Source: Ypsolopha sequella
Taxonomy: Eukaryota; Arthropoda; Insecta; Lepidoptera; Ypsolophidae
DNA: 64,000 nucleotides
Reading direction: 5' to 3'
NCBI GenBank assembly: GCA_934047225.1
Contig: OW203990.1
Span: forward strand, 25,895,045 to 25,959,044
Position 1 is the stretch's first letter. Each line of letters opens with the position of its first letter. Of this stretch, positions 24,040 to 35,082 are shown one piece after another. A program made the position numbers and the translations under genes. The notes beneath the pieces are model-generated. The model saw nothing but the letters and a program-made list of their open reading frames with translations. It was not told the origin of the DNA and made no database searches.

Positions 24040-24905
24040 TGGGACTGCGTCGGTTCTGCAGTGCTTCCGGTATGTTCGCTTAAGCACGCGTCAATGAGCG
24101 CTTCTTCATTGCACGACACGGCCACGGCCCGGCAACGAAAACGACAGTAATCAACGACACGACACCGGCAGCTACATTCTTCATTAGAACGACACGACGC
24201 TGGCATGCCGGCCCGACACGGCGGGTGCCGATGATTTTATAACAGTCAGTACGTGAGACGTAGGCAAGATGGCAGCGTATAATAACAGATTGTATTTATT
24301 ATATTTAAGGAGTATTACAAAACGGTTTTGAAAGACTTCAGTCCAAAATTTGTCTCTTAAAATTTAATTTTTACTCTCTTCTTTAGTTTTGTCCCAAATA
24401 CAGGGTTTTGACTCCACTATTTCAATTAACGAAACGACGCCATATTTAAAATTGGCCATGATAAAAGCGTTATTCTTTTCGCATGCACGTGCCTTTACTA
24501 ATAAATCATTAATTTATGTTTGAAAGCCGCGGGGTTGCAGGCGGGGGTGCGGGCGCGGTCACTGAATCACGCCACTCGCACGCTCACATGGAAGCTTGCA
24601 TGCGTACACAATACATCCATAACGATGCCGGCACGACACCAGTGGGAGCCTTGCTGCCGACGACATGACGTCACCGGCGACGACATGTCGTTGTCGGGCC
24701 GTCGCAGTGAGACAGCGTGCAGTACAAGTTCATACAAAAATGCTTCCACTGGTGTCGTCGGCCGTGTCGTGCCTTGGCCGTGTCGTGCAATGAAGAAGCG
24801 CTCATTGGCTTCTACGCCATTATCAGGAAGCGGTGCGCGTCACTGCTGAATCGAGTGCGTACCAGCACCAACATCATCTTGAGGGCATTGCCTGCCATAT
24901 GGGAC
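24040..24905. mobile_element. GC-rich inverted-repeat segment
   Basis: 24092-24130 (CAATGAGCGCTTCTTCATTG, then CACGACACGGCCA) recurs inverted at 24776-24807. ACGACAC/GTGTCGT words are scattered through both GC-rich flanks, which enclose ~220 bp of AT-rich DNA. The overlapping Cys/Arg-rich frames in both directions look like consequences of the ACGACAC repeats. The element ends are not resolved. Confidence 0.55.
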
Positions 24906-25285
24906 TCCCCACTGTTAGGCTTCGTTTACACGTGACTTTATCAAATTGCGTGTAAGTGAAGTTAGTCTTCTTTATGTGTTTTTGTATCTGGATTGTACTT
25001 ATTGGCTATGGTTGCCATGGTCCATTCAGCTATGGTTGAATTACAGTTTTTAAACTTACTTTTATCTAACTATGTGTGGTTTTTAAACTGTATATTATTG
25101 AGTATTAATTGAGTTTTTAGAATGATTTAGTTTTATAAGCCGATTTATTTTGAGTTATTTTATGTTATTTAACTTTAATAAAAATAACATTTAAATATAC
25201 TTTTTTTTTCCTTTGAATTTTCTACTATTGTCTTCTAATGTTTCAGCTTTTAATGTATTTTTAATAATTGATTTAAAAAACATTA
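24906..25285. other. AT-rich non-coding DNA
   Basis: No recognisable feature. Confidence 0.5.
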
Positions 25286-25605
25286 GCGCGGTAGCTCAGG
25301 GGTAGAACGCTGGCCTCTCAATCTTGAGATACAGGTTCGATTTCCGGTCGAGCATGCACCAATGAGTTTTTCGGAATGTATGTGCATAGTATTAGTTTTT
25401 ACTTACTACTTGCTGAACGGTGAAGAAAAACATCATAACGAAACCTGCATGCCCTAAAAAGCGTGTATTTTTGCACGAAGAACAGCCATAGGGCTCCACC
25501 CATTACGTTGGGACGTAATAATCGTCGGTGAAACTTTGACTTTCATTTCACAGTCCACACTCGGTACACCTCTGACATCCCCTCGGGGTTTCATGCCGTA
25601 ACAAT
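25286..25605 (+). repeat. tRNA-derived SINE
   Basis: The head carries pol III box A (TAGCTCAGGGG, 25292-25302) and box B (GGTTCGATTTCC, 25334-25345), 31 bp apart. It is followed by a body with AATGAGTTTTTCGGAATG and GAAAAACATCATAACGAAAC, typical of insect SINEs. The 3' part (ACGTAATAATCGTCGGTGAA to CCCCTCGGGGTTTCATG) is shared with the minus-strand SINE at 52235-52445. The cloverleaf is broken (D-stem mismatch, no clean anticodon arm) and the homology continues beyond it, so this is not a tRNA gene. Confidence 0.88.
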
Positions 25606-26780
25606 ATATTAATTATTTTATTTATTTTAATAATGAACGATTACAAATTGATCTCTTTTAACTCTACATTATTTTGCATGCTTTATTCAATAAATTTTGT
25701 ATAGCATTTTTGCAAATAAATGATTTTGAGAGTAAAATAATATTTAAATTTTAAACTTAACGACCAAAACAAAAGAATAGCCTTTTCTAAGATATCTGTT
25801 ATCAAATCTATTCATTTCGCCAAAATCTTGTTACCATCTTTAAAAACTTGAAAATGCTTAACAAGGTGGCAATTATTATTCTTGGTAATCAAACTTATAT
25901 TGAAGCATCTAGCTGTTAACAAATTGTATTATTGTTAGATTTTGTTTGTTATTTTTGATCGTTATTTCAATGTTCTATTTATGAAAGAGGTTGTACTTAC
26001 GCAAAATAAACTTGATTGTTATGATTAAGGAATAAATTAAGATAATCATTTGGAATTTTTTATTTCAGCTGCTTAGTGTTGTGTGAAACTACAAACCATG
26101 CGTTAATGACTTAATAATTGAGCAATAATTTTATTATTCTAAATTTATTTTCCATTTTTGTCTAGCTATTTTACTTTTTGCTTTGAAGATACCTGGTATC
26201 AAAGATGGTAAATATATTGGAAAGAGTGAAAAACTTCTATTGTTAAGGTAGTATTTACACAAAACTAATAACTGAACCCAAAACTAACAATAAAACTTTA
26301 TTTTTAGGACTTTATGTGAATGGTTACCACGTTTAGATATCTATTTTCGATAACAATTGGAGAACAATTATTTTAAGGAGCGCGATTACACCTTGTGAAA
26401 TTAAACGGGTTAAAGAATACCATAGTTACTCGGTACATGTGTAGGGCTACTATTTTTTGCCGCTCGGCAAAAGTGGTGGCGGACTATATAGCGCATGTGT
26501 TCATTCGCACACAAAATAACTAAGTGCGATAGAGACAATATTACTAGTGCATTCAAGGTCAGCAGCCTTTAAGCGAGGCACTACCTGTATCTTCAGTAAA
26601 TACCAATATGCTGAAAAATAAATATTGCTGAAATTTAAAAATCAAACTCACCTTAAAAGTATAGTTACTTACAATATATTACACATACCATACATAATAG
26701 TATTTCGTCAGCACATCCTAGAATTGGGCACATCATGATCTGCCTGCATAGGGCATATCATATTTATATTAAAACTAATA
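25606..26780. other. AT-rich non-coding DNA
   Basis: No recognisable gene or bounded repeat. A slightly GC-richer patch at about 26450-26500 has no coding signal. Confidence 0.5.
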
Positions 26781-27100
26781 ATCCATCCATCCATCAGCAT
26801 AGTTTCTTCCACTGCTGGACATAAGCCTTTCCAGGACTTTGCCACTCCCGGTGGTCATCCTGGAAGAATTGCCCATACTCACACACGCTGGGCAGGCGGA
26901 TTGGTGAGCGCGGTGCCGGAACCCTCGCACCAGTAACACCGCTGCTCGTCACCAGTCTGTTCCATATAGGGCCCGGCTATTAGAGATAGATATACCGCCA
27001 TCCATCGGTCCCAGGCATAGTGGGCCTCCTGGTTTTTTGCCTTTGAGCTATTTAAGATGGTGTTACCTCCACAGTCGAGCCCGGCATTAGCTCTACCACC
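26781..27100 (-). repeat. retroposon family E, copy 2
   Basis: Reverse-oriented copy: ATCCATCCATCCATCAGC tail, CCACTGCTGGACATAAGCC, GGCAGGCGGATTGGTGAGC, and CTCCACAGTCGAGCCCGGC near the 5' end. Full length relative to copy 1. It lies about 30 bp from family A copy 3. Confidence 0.88.
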
Positions 27101-27131
27101 TAAAAACTAATGAAAATAATAATAAAATTCT

Positions 27132-27522
27132 TTTCAATGCATGTGCTCGTAAAGGCCCACTTTTTATGCATCAAAACCGAACAGAAAGTCAATTATTTTG
27201 CCCCTAGGGCTTTATTATATATTTTTTTAATTTGTTTGCAATGGTTGGCTAACCTGCAGCTTTTCCTGTGTACCATAGATGTTATACTTTTTTTTCCACT
27301 GTTTAACGGCTCTGGATACAATCCTTTTTAGCCAATCATAATTTAAAGTTCACAAGATTATATTTGTTTTCATTTCCTCACAATGCATTGAAAAACGTAG
27401 TATGATACACGGGCGTAAAAGCAATAAATTACTCGGTTACGTTTAAAACACTCGCTACGCTCGTATTTTAAATCGTCCTCGTAATTTATTGCTTTTGGCC
27501 CTTGTAGCATAAACTACTATTA
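27132..27522 (+). mobile_element. hairpin element family A, copy 3
   Basis: Starts TTTTCAATGCATGTGCTCG. The body includes CCTAGGGCTTTATTATA, the internal complement ATGCATTGAAAAACG lies near 27383, and the hairpin is centred on CTCGCTACGCTCG. It ends CTACTATTATT. Orientation is opposite to copies 1 and 2. Confidence 0.9.
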
Positions 27523-27936
27523 TTGCACAAGATAAAAATTTCGTACATAGGCGAGCTTAATACTACCTTTGGCTATGGGAAAGTTGTTGAGGGTAGTGCC
27601 ATGATTTCAAAATATTATAGGGTACCAATTTTTTCTGTTACACGTTGTATACTGAAGAGAATTTGTCTAAAAACTCAAAACGAACAAAAGATTTTAATTA
27701 TTATGGATCATTTTGTAAATCAAGAAAGTGTTGTTTTATCTTATTCTTGAAGATAAATACAGATGGAGCCTCACGAATGTGTAGTGACAAACCGTTCCAC
27801 AAGCGTGGAACAGCAAGCGTATTGCACTCACAGCAAAATAATTTGTATATATGCATGAACTATGCTCAGGTGTAAGAAGAAACCAAGCTTTGCTGGGCCG
27901 TTGAATGCGATCGAATTGAATTAAAAATTAAGGGAA

Positions 27937-28064
27937 GTCGCCTCGCTCCGCTCCGCTTCGCTCGGCTCCCAAATTTGCTCAAATAAACCTAATACGCTCG
28001 TCCTCGATCGGCCTCACTCCTCTCGTTGTCGTACCTATTTGAGACTTTTGGTGAAAGATTTTCG
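27937..28064 (-). repeat. hairpin repeat family D, copy 1
   Basis: GTCGCCTCGCTCCGCTCCG, GGCTCCCAAATTTGCTC, CCTAATACGCTCGTCC, CTCTCGTTGTCGTACCTATT and TTTGGTGAAAGATTTTC. The same order of blocks occurs at 48178-48274 and, inverted, at 48737-48850 and 60133-60247. Confidence 0.8.
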
Positions 28065-28559
28065 ATTTCATATTTTAAGATTTGCCCAGTTCTACGATCT
28101 ACCCACGACACATACATATATACCTAATAGTAAAATAGCAGAAGTTGAACGCTTTACTTTGGATAAAATGTATATCTACATATGTATTGTGTGTATGGAT
28201 ATTTACATAGTTACAAATTACTTTTCACCGTCCTATCAAAACGTTAAACTCACAAACAAATCCAAAAGACAAATAAAGCCTACGAATGTCAGTATTTGTT
28301 CTACGAAATTGATAAAAGGCACTGATTTAAAACAGGCCAACGGCTTTATTTCACTTGTAATGATGTGATTAACCTGTTTGCTTGCAGGGGACGATTTCAT
28401 CCCGCGTAACAATAGATTTCTTTTGTTTTATTTTTGTTGCTATTTTTAACAGCGATGTGTTTTGCTTCAAAAACAGCAGCCACTTCTACATAATATTAGT
28501 AATCCGTGAAACCTATTTGAATATGGCACTTTTCTTTTGTAACAAATTAACATTATAAT
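28065..28559. other. non-coding DNA
   Basis: A 109-codon plus frame (28039-28368) crosses the family D end and has no recognisable domain. Nothing else seen. Confidence 0.45.
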
Positions 28560-28660
28560 TATCGTTGCGGTATAAAAACTCTGAGGAGCTCTGAACCGGG
28601 AAGAGGGAGCTCCTCTCATTCAGATTTACTTTTTTTTTCTGCGTTTCTATACCGCAACGA
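28560..28660. mobile_element. 101-bp palindromic MITE
   Basis: Perfect outer inverted repeat ATCGTTGCGGTATA (28560-28573 and 28647-28660), and an inner inverted pair GAGGAGCT/AGCTCCTC around CTGAACCGGGAAGAGGG. The inner GAGGAGCTCTGAACCGGGA also occurs at 32345-32363 as part of a tRNA-like SINE end, so the MITE may have captured that piece. Confidence 0.75.
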
Positions 28661-29057
28661 TTTGTTTTAGTATTGCCTTGTAATGGTTTAATTGCCTAGT
28701 GATTAAAAGATATTTGACATGTACATATAGATGTTGGCATTGACACTTTGCTTCATTACTCTAATTGTCCATGTTCAGATGTCTCCACGTTTCCTCCCAC
28801 TAATTTCACCGACATAATCACGAAAATTTCAAGTACTGCACACCTAATTATATTTCTCACGGTCACTAATAGTACACATGCAAAAAAAAAGGCGACGCAT
28901 CAACCTATAGCCACGGAAAACACATCACATCTCTATTGACGCCACGCCCCCATAATAAAATAAATTATTTTTTATCTTATCTTATCTTATGCAGATGTGG
29001 CACAGGCGGAGAAAATTTTATAAATAATAATAATTTATTATATAAATATCCAAATAT
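28661..29057. other. non-coding DNA with a CTTAT microsatellite
   Basis: 28973-28992 is a short (CTTAT)n run. No exon recognised. Confidence 0.5.
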
Positions 29058-29180
29058 TTACAAATACAAATACAAATACGTTTATTTTTCATTAAATAGG
29101 ATTACATAATATGGTAGGGGCTGGTGTCTCCGTTTAAGCTTTAAAAGGCCTGTGTCAGGAGGCACCGCTCTTTTTTAAAG
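29058..29180 (-). repeat. retroposon 3' tail upstream of the coding exon
   Basis: (AAATAC)n precedes GTTTATTTTTCATTAAATAG and a GC-richer piece with GGTGTCTCC and GGAGGCACC, able to pair. This layout is typical of a reverse-oriented insect non-LTR 3' UTR. It ends about 260 bp before the splice acceptor at 29437. Confidence 0.5.
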
Positions 29181-29437
29181 CACTTATTATAAATATAACA
29201 TTATACCACTTAAAACTACAACAAAAAAGAATAACAAAAGATATACAAATAAGTAGGTGAAATTGAGTTTAATTTAAATTTAAGCATTGAGTTTTATTTA
29301 GTTTAATTTAATTTAATTTACAATAAATACAATAATACATTTTTATATATAATAATACATATTAATATATATATATATAATATAATATAATAATACATAT
29401 TTACAATAATACATTTACAATATATTTTCTTCTACAG

Positions 29438-29559
29438 CATCATCATCAGCCACACCGCAACAATGGTGGAACACAGCGCGAGGCGCTCGGGGGCCCAGAG
29501 CCCCGTCATTAGGGGACTCGCACTGCTGATCATCGTCTGCTTAGTAGAATGTGCTACAG
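29438..29559 (+). CDS. CCHa1: CCHamide-1 precursor, first coding exon (signal peptide)
   Basis: The acceptor TATTTTCTTCTACAG ends at 29437. A 25-base 5' UTR piece leads to ATG at 29463 in a good context (CAACAATGG). The 97 coding bases give 32 residues: a basic n-region (MVEHSARRSG), then the hydrophobic core GLALLIIVCLV and ECAT, a normal secretory signal ending in small residues. The exon stops at ACAG with donor GTACGA at 29560, leaving one base (phase 1). That base plus the exon at 52155 makes Gly-Ser-Cys, so the mature peptide starts at or next to the signal cleavage site, as in known CCHamide-1 precursors. The acceptor implies an upstream non-coding exon that I cannot place. Unlike its AT-rich surroundings, this exon is GC-rich. 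Function by family: a secreted amidated neuropeptide of brain and gut acting on a G-protein-coupled receptor. Confidence 0.87.
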
Positions 29560-29610
29560 GTACGAGAGATATCTGCCTTAACCATTTTGTTTATTAGAGG
29601 TTTTTTTTCT

Positions 29611-30007
29611 TTAAGAGGATGGCATACCCTATCAACTTTTTTTATTACCCGTCCAGCACAATAAGTCTAATGGCAAAGACATTATTTGCTTTTCATAGAG
29701 GCGATTATATGTTGGCTCTTTGGCCCCTTGTTCTTGGACGCGTAATACTAGTGATCACGCAGCGAAACAACAAATTGGTGTGTTTTTAGCTAATACTGAA
29801 ATATTTTGTAGGGAACAAAATATTGGATTTAGGTAAAATCTCTTCATATTGCTATTGCCTATTTTATAAAAAAAATCAAGTTGATATCTTAACCGCGTTT
29901 TTGTAACGAACGTTTGAAGAACAAAAAAAAAGTGGAAAACATTTTTTTTTTGACAAAACTATAAATCTTAAAACATTGTCTATAGATGGAATCCCTAGAT
30001 AAAAGAT
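29611..30007 (+). repeat. repeat family Q, copy 1
   Basis: ~400 bp containing GGCATACCCTATCAACTTT, GAGGCGATTATATGTTGGCT, CTAGTGATCACGCAGCGAAA and AAATTGGTGTGTTTTTAGCT. The same sequence occurs inverted at 57261-57663 at high identity. No TIR or frame seen; class unknown. Confidence 0.85.
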
Positions 30008-30348
30008 CGGTAATCAAATATATTTTCTTCAATATGAGGAGAGACCTAGTTTCTTCCAATGAACCCTTGAAAACCTGGTGTTGTTGATGTTCTAGCGTCG
30101 GGTGTCCCGTTAACTTGTTTCATTAAATTGGTCTTTCACTGCTCAGAAAACTTTAGCAACAGCGTCATGCTGGATACCCTTAAACAAGTCACAACTAAGA
30201 AAAAGTGATTCCATGGGCTGTATAAAGGTGTCTACAAATCTTTCTAAAGCTTTATAAGCAACAGTAGAAATTGTATCTAAGTATGTTCAGTGGTTACCAA
30301 GTTATAAGTGGAAATACAAACGTTGCATTTTATACGTATATATATATA

Positions 30349-30520
30349 CAGGGTGTTTGGGGCATCGATGTTACCTATTGTTACCCATTTTATACCTGTT
30401 TTATGGTATTTATTTTTAAGTAGACAAAACAAAAAAATGTCTAAGTATATTTCGAAAACTATTAAACTTTGCACTAAAGTAAATTCAGTCAAAAATAACA
30501 TCGATGCCCCAAACAACCTG
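30349..30520. mobile_element. 172-bp MITE with 25-bp TIRs
   Basis: CAGGGTGTTTGGGGCATCGA and five more bases at 30349 are repeated inverted at 30496-30520 with one mismatch. The flanks are TATA on both sides, consistent with TA-type integration. The interior is AT-rich. Confidence 0.88.
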
Positions 30521-31159
30521 TATAGAAGAGAAGTTTCAAGAAACTAAGGAACTAGAATCTCTCTTTTTCTTCGATTACTGTATAATTTAACATACATTTT
30601 ATATTTTGCGATGTAATAGTGGTGCTGTGCTGAATTACTTAATGTATAATGTCCCGAGTCTACCACAATTTTATTGGGAAACACAAACAAAAATGTTCTT
30701 ACAAAAAAAATGGCCTTAAATACAGATGCCTCCATAATCAGTTCCATAATGCCGTTACTACATGAAAAGGCCTTAACAACAACCTCCTCCGATGTCTAAA
30801 ATCTTGTTTAGTCTGTTAGCTAAATTACTCGTAGCTAATTTACCAATCTCGTGATTAATATAAAATTGGGCTATTTTGAATTCTCGATTATTACTGCTAT
30901 CAAAGGAAAAAAAAAAGGAAATCGTCTTTCCTTGATTTTCACAAACCTATAGTTATAAAAAAGCGGTAGCTCAAAAAAGCAATGACGGTAGTTCAACAGT
31001 TATTCATCAGTTGTTAGTAGCTCTGAATAAAAACATTTACAATTTAGACGAGTATTCTTGGTCAAAGGCCCAAAAGTGAAAACCACATTTGCCAAGCGTT
31101 TTAAATCTTATGCTTTTTCGAATATTTATAAAATAATTTTTTCTACTACCTTTTTGAAA
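30521..31159. other. AT-rich intronic DNA
   Basis: No recognisable feature. Confidence 0.5.
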
Positions 31160-31676
31160 AAGTTCCATTTAATACTCGAAATTAGTTTTGAAATTCGAAC
31201 TTTCCGGGCCCCGTTGCGGAATGACTATCAGGTCAGTTTGAAATATCGTATTCAAATTTCATTTATTGCAAAATTAGGTTCTTTTTGACGTTTGCCTTCA
31301 TTTCATGCTAAATTAGATTCTTTTTGACGTCCTTAGTTTGTCTTTACAATCGAAATTCCTTGCGTTCCGATTCACGAAATAATCGATTATATCGCGCCGG
31401 CACTCTTTTTTTGCAAAATTATACTGGCCACAAATAAAAGCGGCCAGCCGAAGCCTGAAAAAATAGGTAAAACCGCCGCGCTTTGCAAAGTCATAAAATA
31501 CATTAAATTTGAAAAGAAAAATTTTATATATAAATCAGGTAGTAGAAAAAGTATCGTTCGCAATGAGTAAAAATGGGTTTTCTTACCCTCGGAATGTAAG
31601 CTTTCGACGCTTCATTCCTCGGGTAAGAAAATCCGCCATTTTATACTCGTCACGAATTATACTATTAAGGCATTGC
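31160..31676 (+). mobile_element. hairpin element family B, copy 1
   Basis: The body contains CGAACTTTCCGGGCCCCGTT, GACTATCAGGTCAGT and TTAGGTTCTTTTTGACG. The right end is a hairpin, TTTTCTTACCCTCGGAATG against CATTCCTCGGGTAAGAAAA, closing with GAATTATACTATT. The reverse complement therefore starts AATAGTATAATTC, like families A and C. A second copy is at 55190-55690. Confidence 0.8.
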
Positions 31677-31806
31677 AGAATTCAGCATTGTTCCATTTTG
31701 GAAGCTAAAATAAAAACCAAACAATGGCTCCTTACTCTAGATTACGTTCAAACAGAATCTTTGCTGGTGACTCCAATATAAATCATTAATAAGCATTTTA
31801 TTCCTA

Positions 31807-32124
31807 TTTAGTTTAAACTACATATTTCTATAAAAACACTTTATTATAATAATCATTTCCAGATATATTTCGACTTGTAAAGTCGGCGTCAGTGGAATTA
31901 GGTACTTAAAATTAATATAATATGTTAAAATGTCATAAAAGCACTCCATTTTATTAATATAATATGTTAAAATGTCATAAAAGCACTCCATTTTATGACA
32001 TTTTAACATATTATATTAATTTTAAGTACCTAATTCCACTGACGCCGACTTTACAAGTCGAAATATATCTGGAAATGATTATTATAATAAAGTGTTTTTA
32101 TAGAAATATATAGTATAAACTAAA
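31807..32124. mobile_element. 318-bp fold-back element, TA-flanked
   Basis: Near-perfect arms of ~132 bp pair 31807-31942 with 31989-32124. They contain TCGACTTGTAAAGTCGGCGT and CAGTGGAATTAGGTACTTAA and their complements. TA lies on each side (31805-31806 and 32125-32126). A 42-bp segment of the centre (TAATATAATATGTTAAAATG plus CATAAAAGCACTCCATTTTA) is tandemly doubled in the left half. Arm divergence is only a few bases, so the insertion or its arm homogenisation is recent. Confidence 0.93.
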
Positions 32125-32339
32125 TAAAAAAACAAATATATTTTATTCTTACGCATATTGATGCAAATATGAATATCATGTGTATAATTTGTATATTATA
32201 TCATAATTATAATATGTATTTACCTATAGTATAAATATAAATAAATATATGTATGAATATATACCGACAGTGTCCATGCATGCCTATCTTTATCTACTTC
32301 TACAGGTTAAATTGCAGTTTTGAAAGAAAAGTAAATCTG
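32125..32339. other. AT-rich intronic DNA
   Basis: No recognisable feature. Confidence 0.4.
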
Positions 32340-32402
32340 GATGTGAGGAGCTCTGAACCGGGATTCAAACCCAGGACCTCTCGCTCGTCCCAATACTGCA
32401 AT
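32340..32402 (-). repeat. tRNA-like SINE fragment
   Basis: On the minus strand the piece reads GAGGTCCTGGGTTTGAATCC, a good pol III box B, then CGGTTCAGAGCTCCTCAC. Box A is not preserved. The outer portion is shared with the MITE at 28560-28660. Confidence 0.65.
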
Positions 32403-33430
32403 GAATTATAATGTTAATTCATATGGTGATCGTTTGTTTGCATCTTTGAGATCCTCGATACGAAGTAAAGGTTAAAATATGTAAAAAATGGTGTCAAAAT
32501 ATATATAAATAATAAAAGTTATAAAAGAGATCAAGGGCTAAGCCAAATTTCCTGCGACACATTTGGAAGAAAAATAACTCTCGTTACACGTTATTGTTGT
32601 AAGTAAACATTGACTCAAAATGGGTAAAATGTTTATGCTCACAAAATTATAACATATTTTCGTGGTAATAAAGACAGAAAATGTTTGAAATTGCTGTAAG
32701 TATCTGGTAATTCTTCAAAGTCAAGAATGTTATGTTACAAGAGCATTCTTGAAAAAAGATTTGAATTCTCGTAAATTCCAGGCACATAAGTGTCTACGTA
32801 CGGTCGTCCGTAAATCAACCCATGTTAGTGCTACGAAGATGTCATAAGGGTGACATGCTACTAAACAGGTACTGAAATAGGTGGCTTGAACTATAGGCGG
32901 CTGTAAGATATGATGTTATAGTTACATACTAATGGTATTATGTTCTAAAACACCACCCCGTTGGTATATGAAATGTCAATAAATATCTAAATTACATGGT
33001 GGATAAGGGTATTAAAAAATAAGATAACTACATTTTATATTTCCTACTTGGATAAATTTTGTATTTTTTTATATATCATCTATTTATTTTTTAATCATTT
33101 GTTTTATTTTTATATATATAATAATATAAATATATATATTTTTTTCCCCTACAGATTCACATCTTTTCATTTATACAATTAAAAATAAAATACACTGTCA
33201 CAATTATAATTTCAATACATAATATCATGCATGAAATATCAATCTATATCAATAAATATTTTTACTTGATTGTTGTAGACAAGAAGTTATTGCCAATATT
33301 TATTAAAATCAGAATTAAAATAAATTAAAGTTAAGTTTAATAATATAATTCAATTAAATAAATTACTTATTTCGCTCGCATGCCTGTGTAAAAACAATTC
33401 TAATAAAATCAATCAAATCAATAAAATCAA
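32403..33430. other. AT-rich intronic DNA
   Basis: No recognisable gene or bounded repeat. Strong AT runs at 33060-33140. Confidence 0.5.
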
Positions 33431-33602
33431 ATCAGCAGTGTCACTGGTGCGAGGGTTCCGGCACCGCGCTCACCAACCCGCCTGCCCAGCGTGTGTGAGT
33501 ATGGGCAATTCTTACAGGATGACCGCCTGGAGTGGCAAAGTCCTGGAAAGGCTTATGTCCAGCATTGGACGAACTAGGCTGATGGATGGATGGATGGATA
33601 AT
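33431..33602 (+). repeat. retroposon family E, 5'-truncated copy 3
   Basis: Starts at AGCAGTGTCACTGGTGCG and runs through GGTTCCGGCACCGCGCTCAC to (GATG)n and ATAATAAAATC. 5' truncation is usual for target-primed retroposition. Confidence 0.88.
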
Positions 33603-33855
33603 AAAATCAAATAGGGGACCTCTCGCGCTCCTATTCCGAACAAAATAACGTAGGTTATCTCATGTCACTTCTTTGTCGATTAGACAGTTTAATACAAATC
33701 TTTATAAACTGTACATGGGACATTCAGTTTTCCGTTTGTTCTGGGCGTTGATAGATCAGTCAGTCAGGCATTCAGGGTTTCCGTTTATCCTTTTATTTAA
33801 CATTTATTATTTATGTCATTTCCAGGATATAAGACTAACAATACCAATACCTGTA

Positions 33856-34119
33856 CAGGGAGTTAAGATGAAGATGCGGAAGCCGGAAACTGGTGATAGT
33901 ACTCGTCCATACGAACAACTTTTACTATGGAGCCAGACCTCAAATTTCGGAAAAAAATCAGCTGTTCCTAGAAAAGTTACATAGCTATGCGACCAAAATG
34001 TATGAGACAACTGTTTATTTTTTTACTCGATTTCTCGTTTTTTTTTTCACGAAAAGTATTTCGTGTGGACTAGTACTATCCCCAGTTTCCGGTTTCCGCA
34101 ACTTCATCTTAAAACTCTG
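33856..34119. mobile_element. MITE family P, copy 1 (264 bp)
   Basis: TA-flanked (33854-33855 and 34120-34121). TIRs of ~58 bp: CAGGGAGTTAAGATGAAGAT, then GGAAACTGGTGATAGTACTC, repeated inverted as GAGTTTTAAGATGAAGTTGC and so on. Subterminal TACGAACAACTTTTACTATG is shared with copy 2 at 44477-44739. Non-coding. Confidence 0.92.
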
Positions 34120-34177
34120 TATAAATACGGTAAAAGGTTCTCAAGATATGTTTCGAGTCCCTTAAATCTTTTAAAAT

Positions 34178-34574
34178 ATTTTCAATGCATGTGCTCGTAA
34201 AGGCCCACTTTTTATGCATCAAAACCGAACAGAAAGTCGATTAATTTGCCCTAGGGCTTTATTGTTATTATTTTTTTAATTTATTTACAATGGTTGGCTA
34301 ACCTGCAGCCTTTCCTGTGTACCATAAATGTCATACTTTTTTTCCACTGTTTAACGGCTCTGGATACCTAGTCCTTTTGAGCCAATTACAATTTAAAGTT
34401 CACAAAATTATATTTGTTTTATTTTATCACACTATGCATTGAAAAACGTAGTATGTAACACGGGCGTAAGAGCAATAAATTACTCGGTTACGTTTAAAAC
34501 ACTCGCTACGCTCGTGTTTTAAATCGTCCTCGTAATTTATTCCTTTGCACCCTTGTAGCATAAACTACTATTAA
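34178..34574 (+). mobile_element. hairpin element family A, copy 4
   Basis: Complete copy in the TTTTCAATGCAT-to-CTACTATTA orientation with the CTCGCTACGCTCG hairpin centre near 34502-34514. Confidence 0.92.
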
Positions 34575-35082
34575 GACGAGTCATACATACAAATAAACAA
34601 CACGTACAAATGTTGTACATAAAGCTACTTATCTCAAAAAACAGAAAAAACACAATAAATTACCAGTAATATCAATTCTGTACACGTTCGACTCCCAAAT
34701 TATATCTCTAATACGGTAAAAAACTATTGTTTTGGTATAATTTGGCCCTTTGGGAAGCACGGGCAGATTTGTAAAAAGTTATAGAAATCTCGACACGTTT
34801 TTAAAAGCTACAAATTGATTTCCCTGTGTTTTAACCCATGGGGATCCGTAAGTTACCTAAAACGTGTAGGGGTCAGAGGGATTTCAAATTTATTGTACCG
34901 TTGTGCTGAGAAACTTTTATCGCGTAAGCCTATTAGTCTAACCCCACCTGTAGGTACCTTCCGACCTGAACGCCGAATGGAAAACTGGCTGGCTCAGGAC
35001 TGTCCAACTGCTCTTGTAAAGACCCGTCTGTCCCACCGGCAGGGTTTCAGGAGAGCCGTAAGACCTGGGCAACATTAGATGA
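34575..35082. other. unassigned intronic DNA with an 87-codon frame
   Basis: 34815-35078 is open (contains RGISNLLYRCAEKLLSRKP) and GC-richer at its 3' half. No domain is recognised, no splice pair brackets it, and it stops at the edge of element U. Confidence 0.4.

Noticed and set aside
25286..25360. tRNA gene with clear A and B boxes
   Set aside because: The D-stem is mismatched, no proper anticodon arm forms, and the sequence continues into a SINE body shared with 52235-52445.
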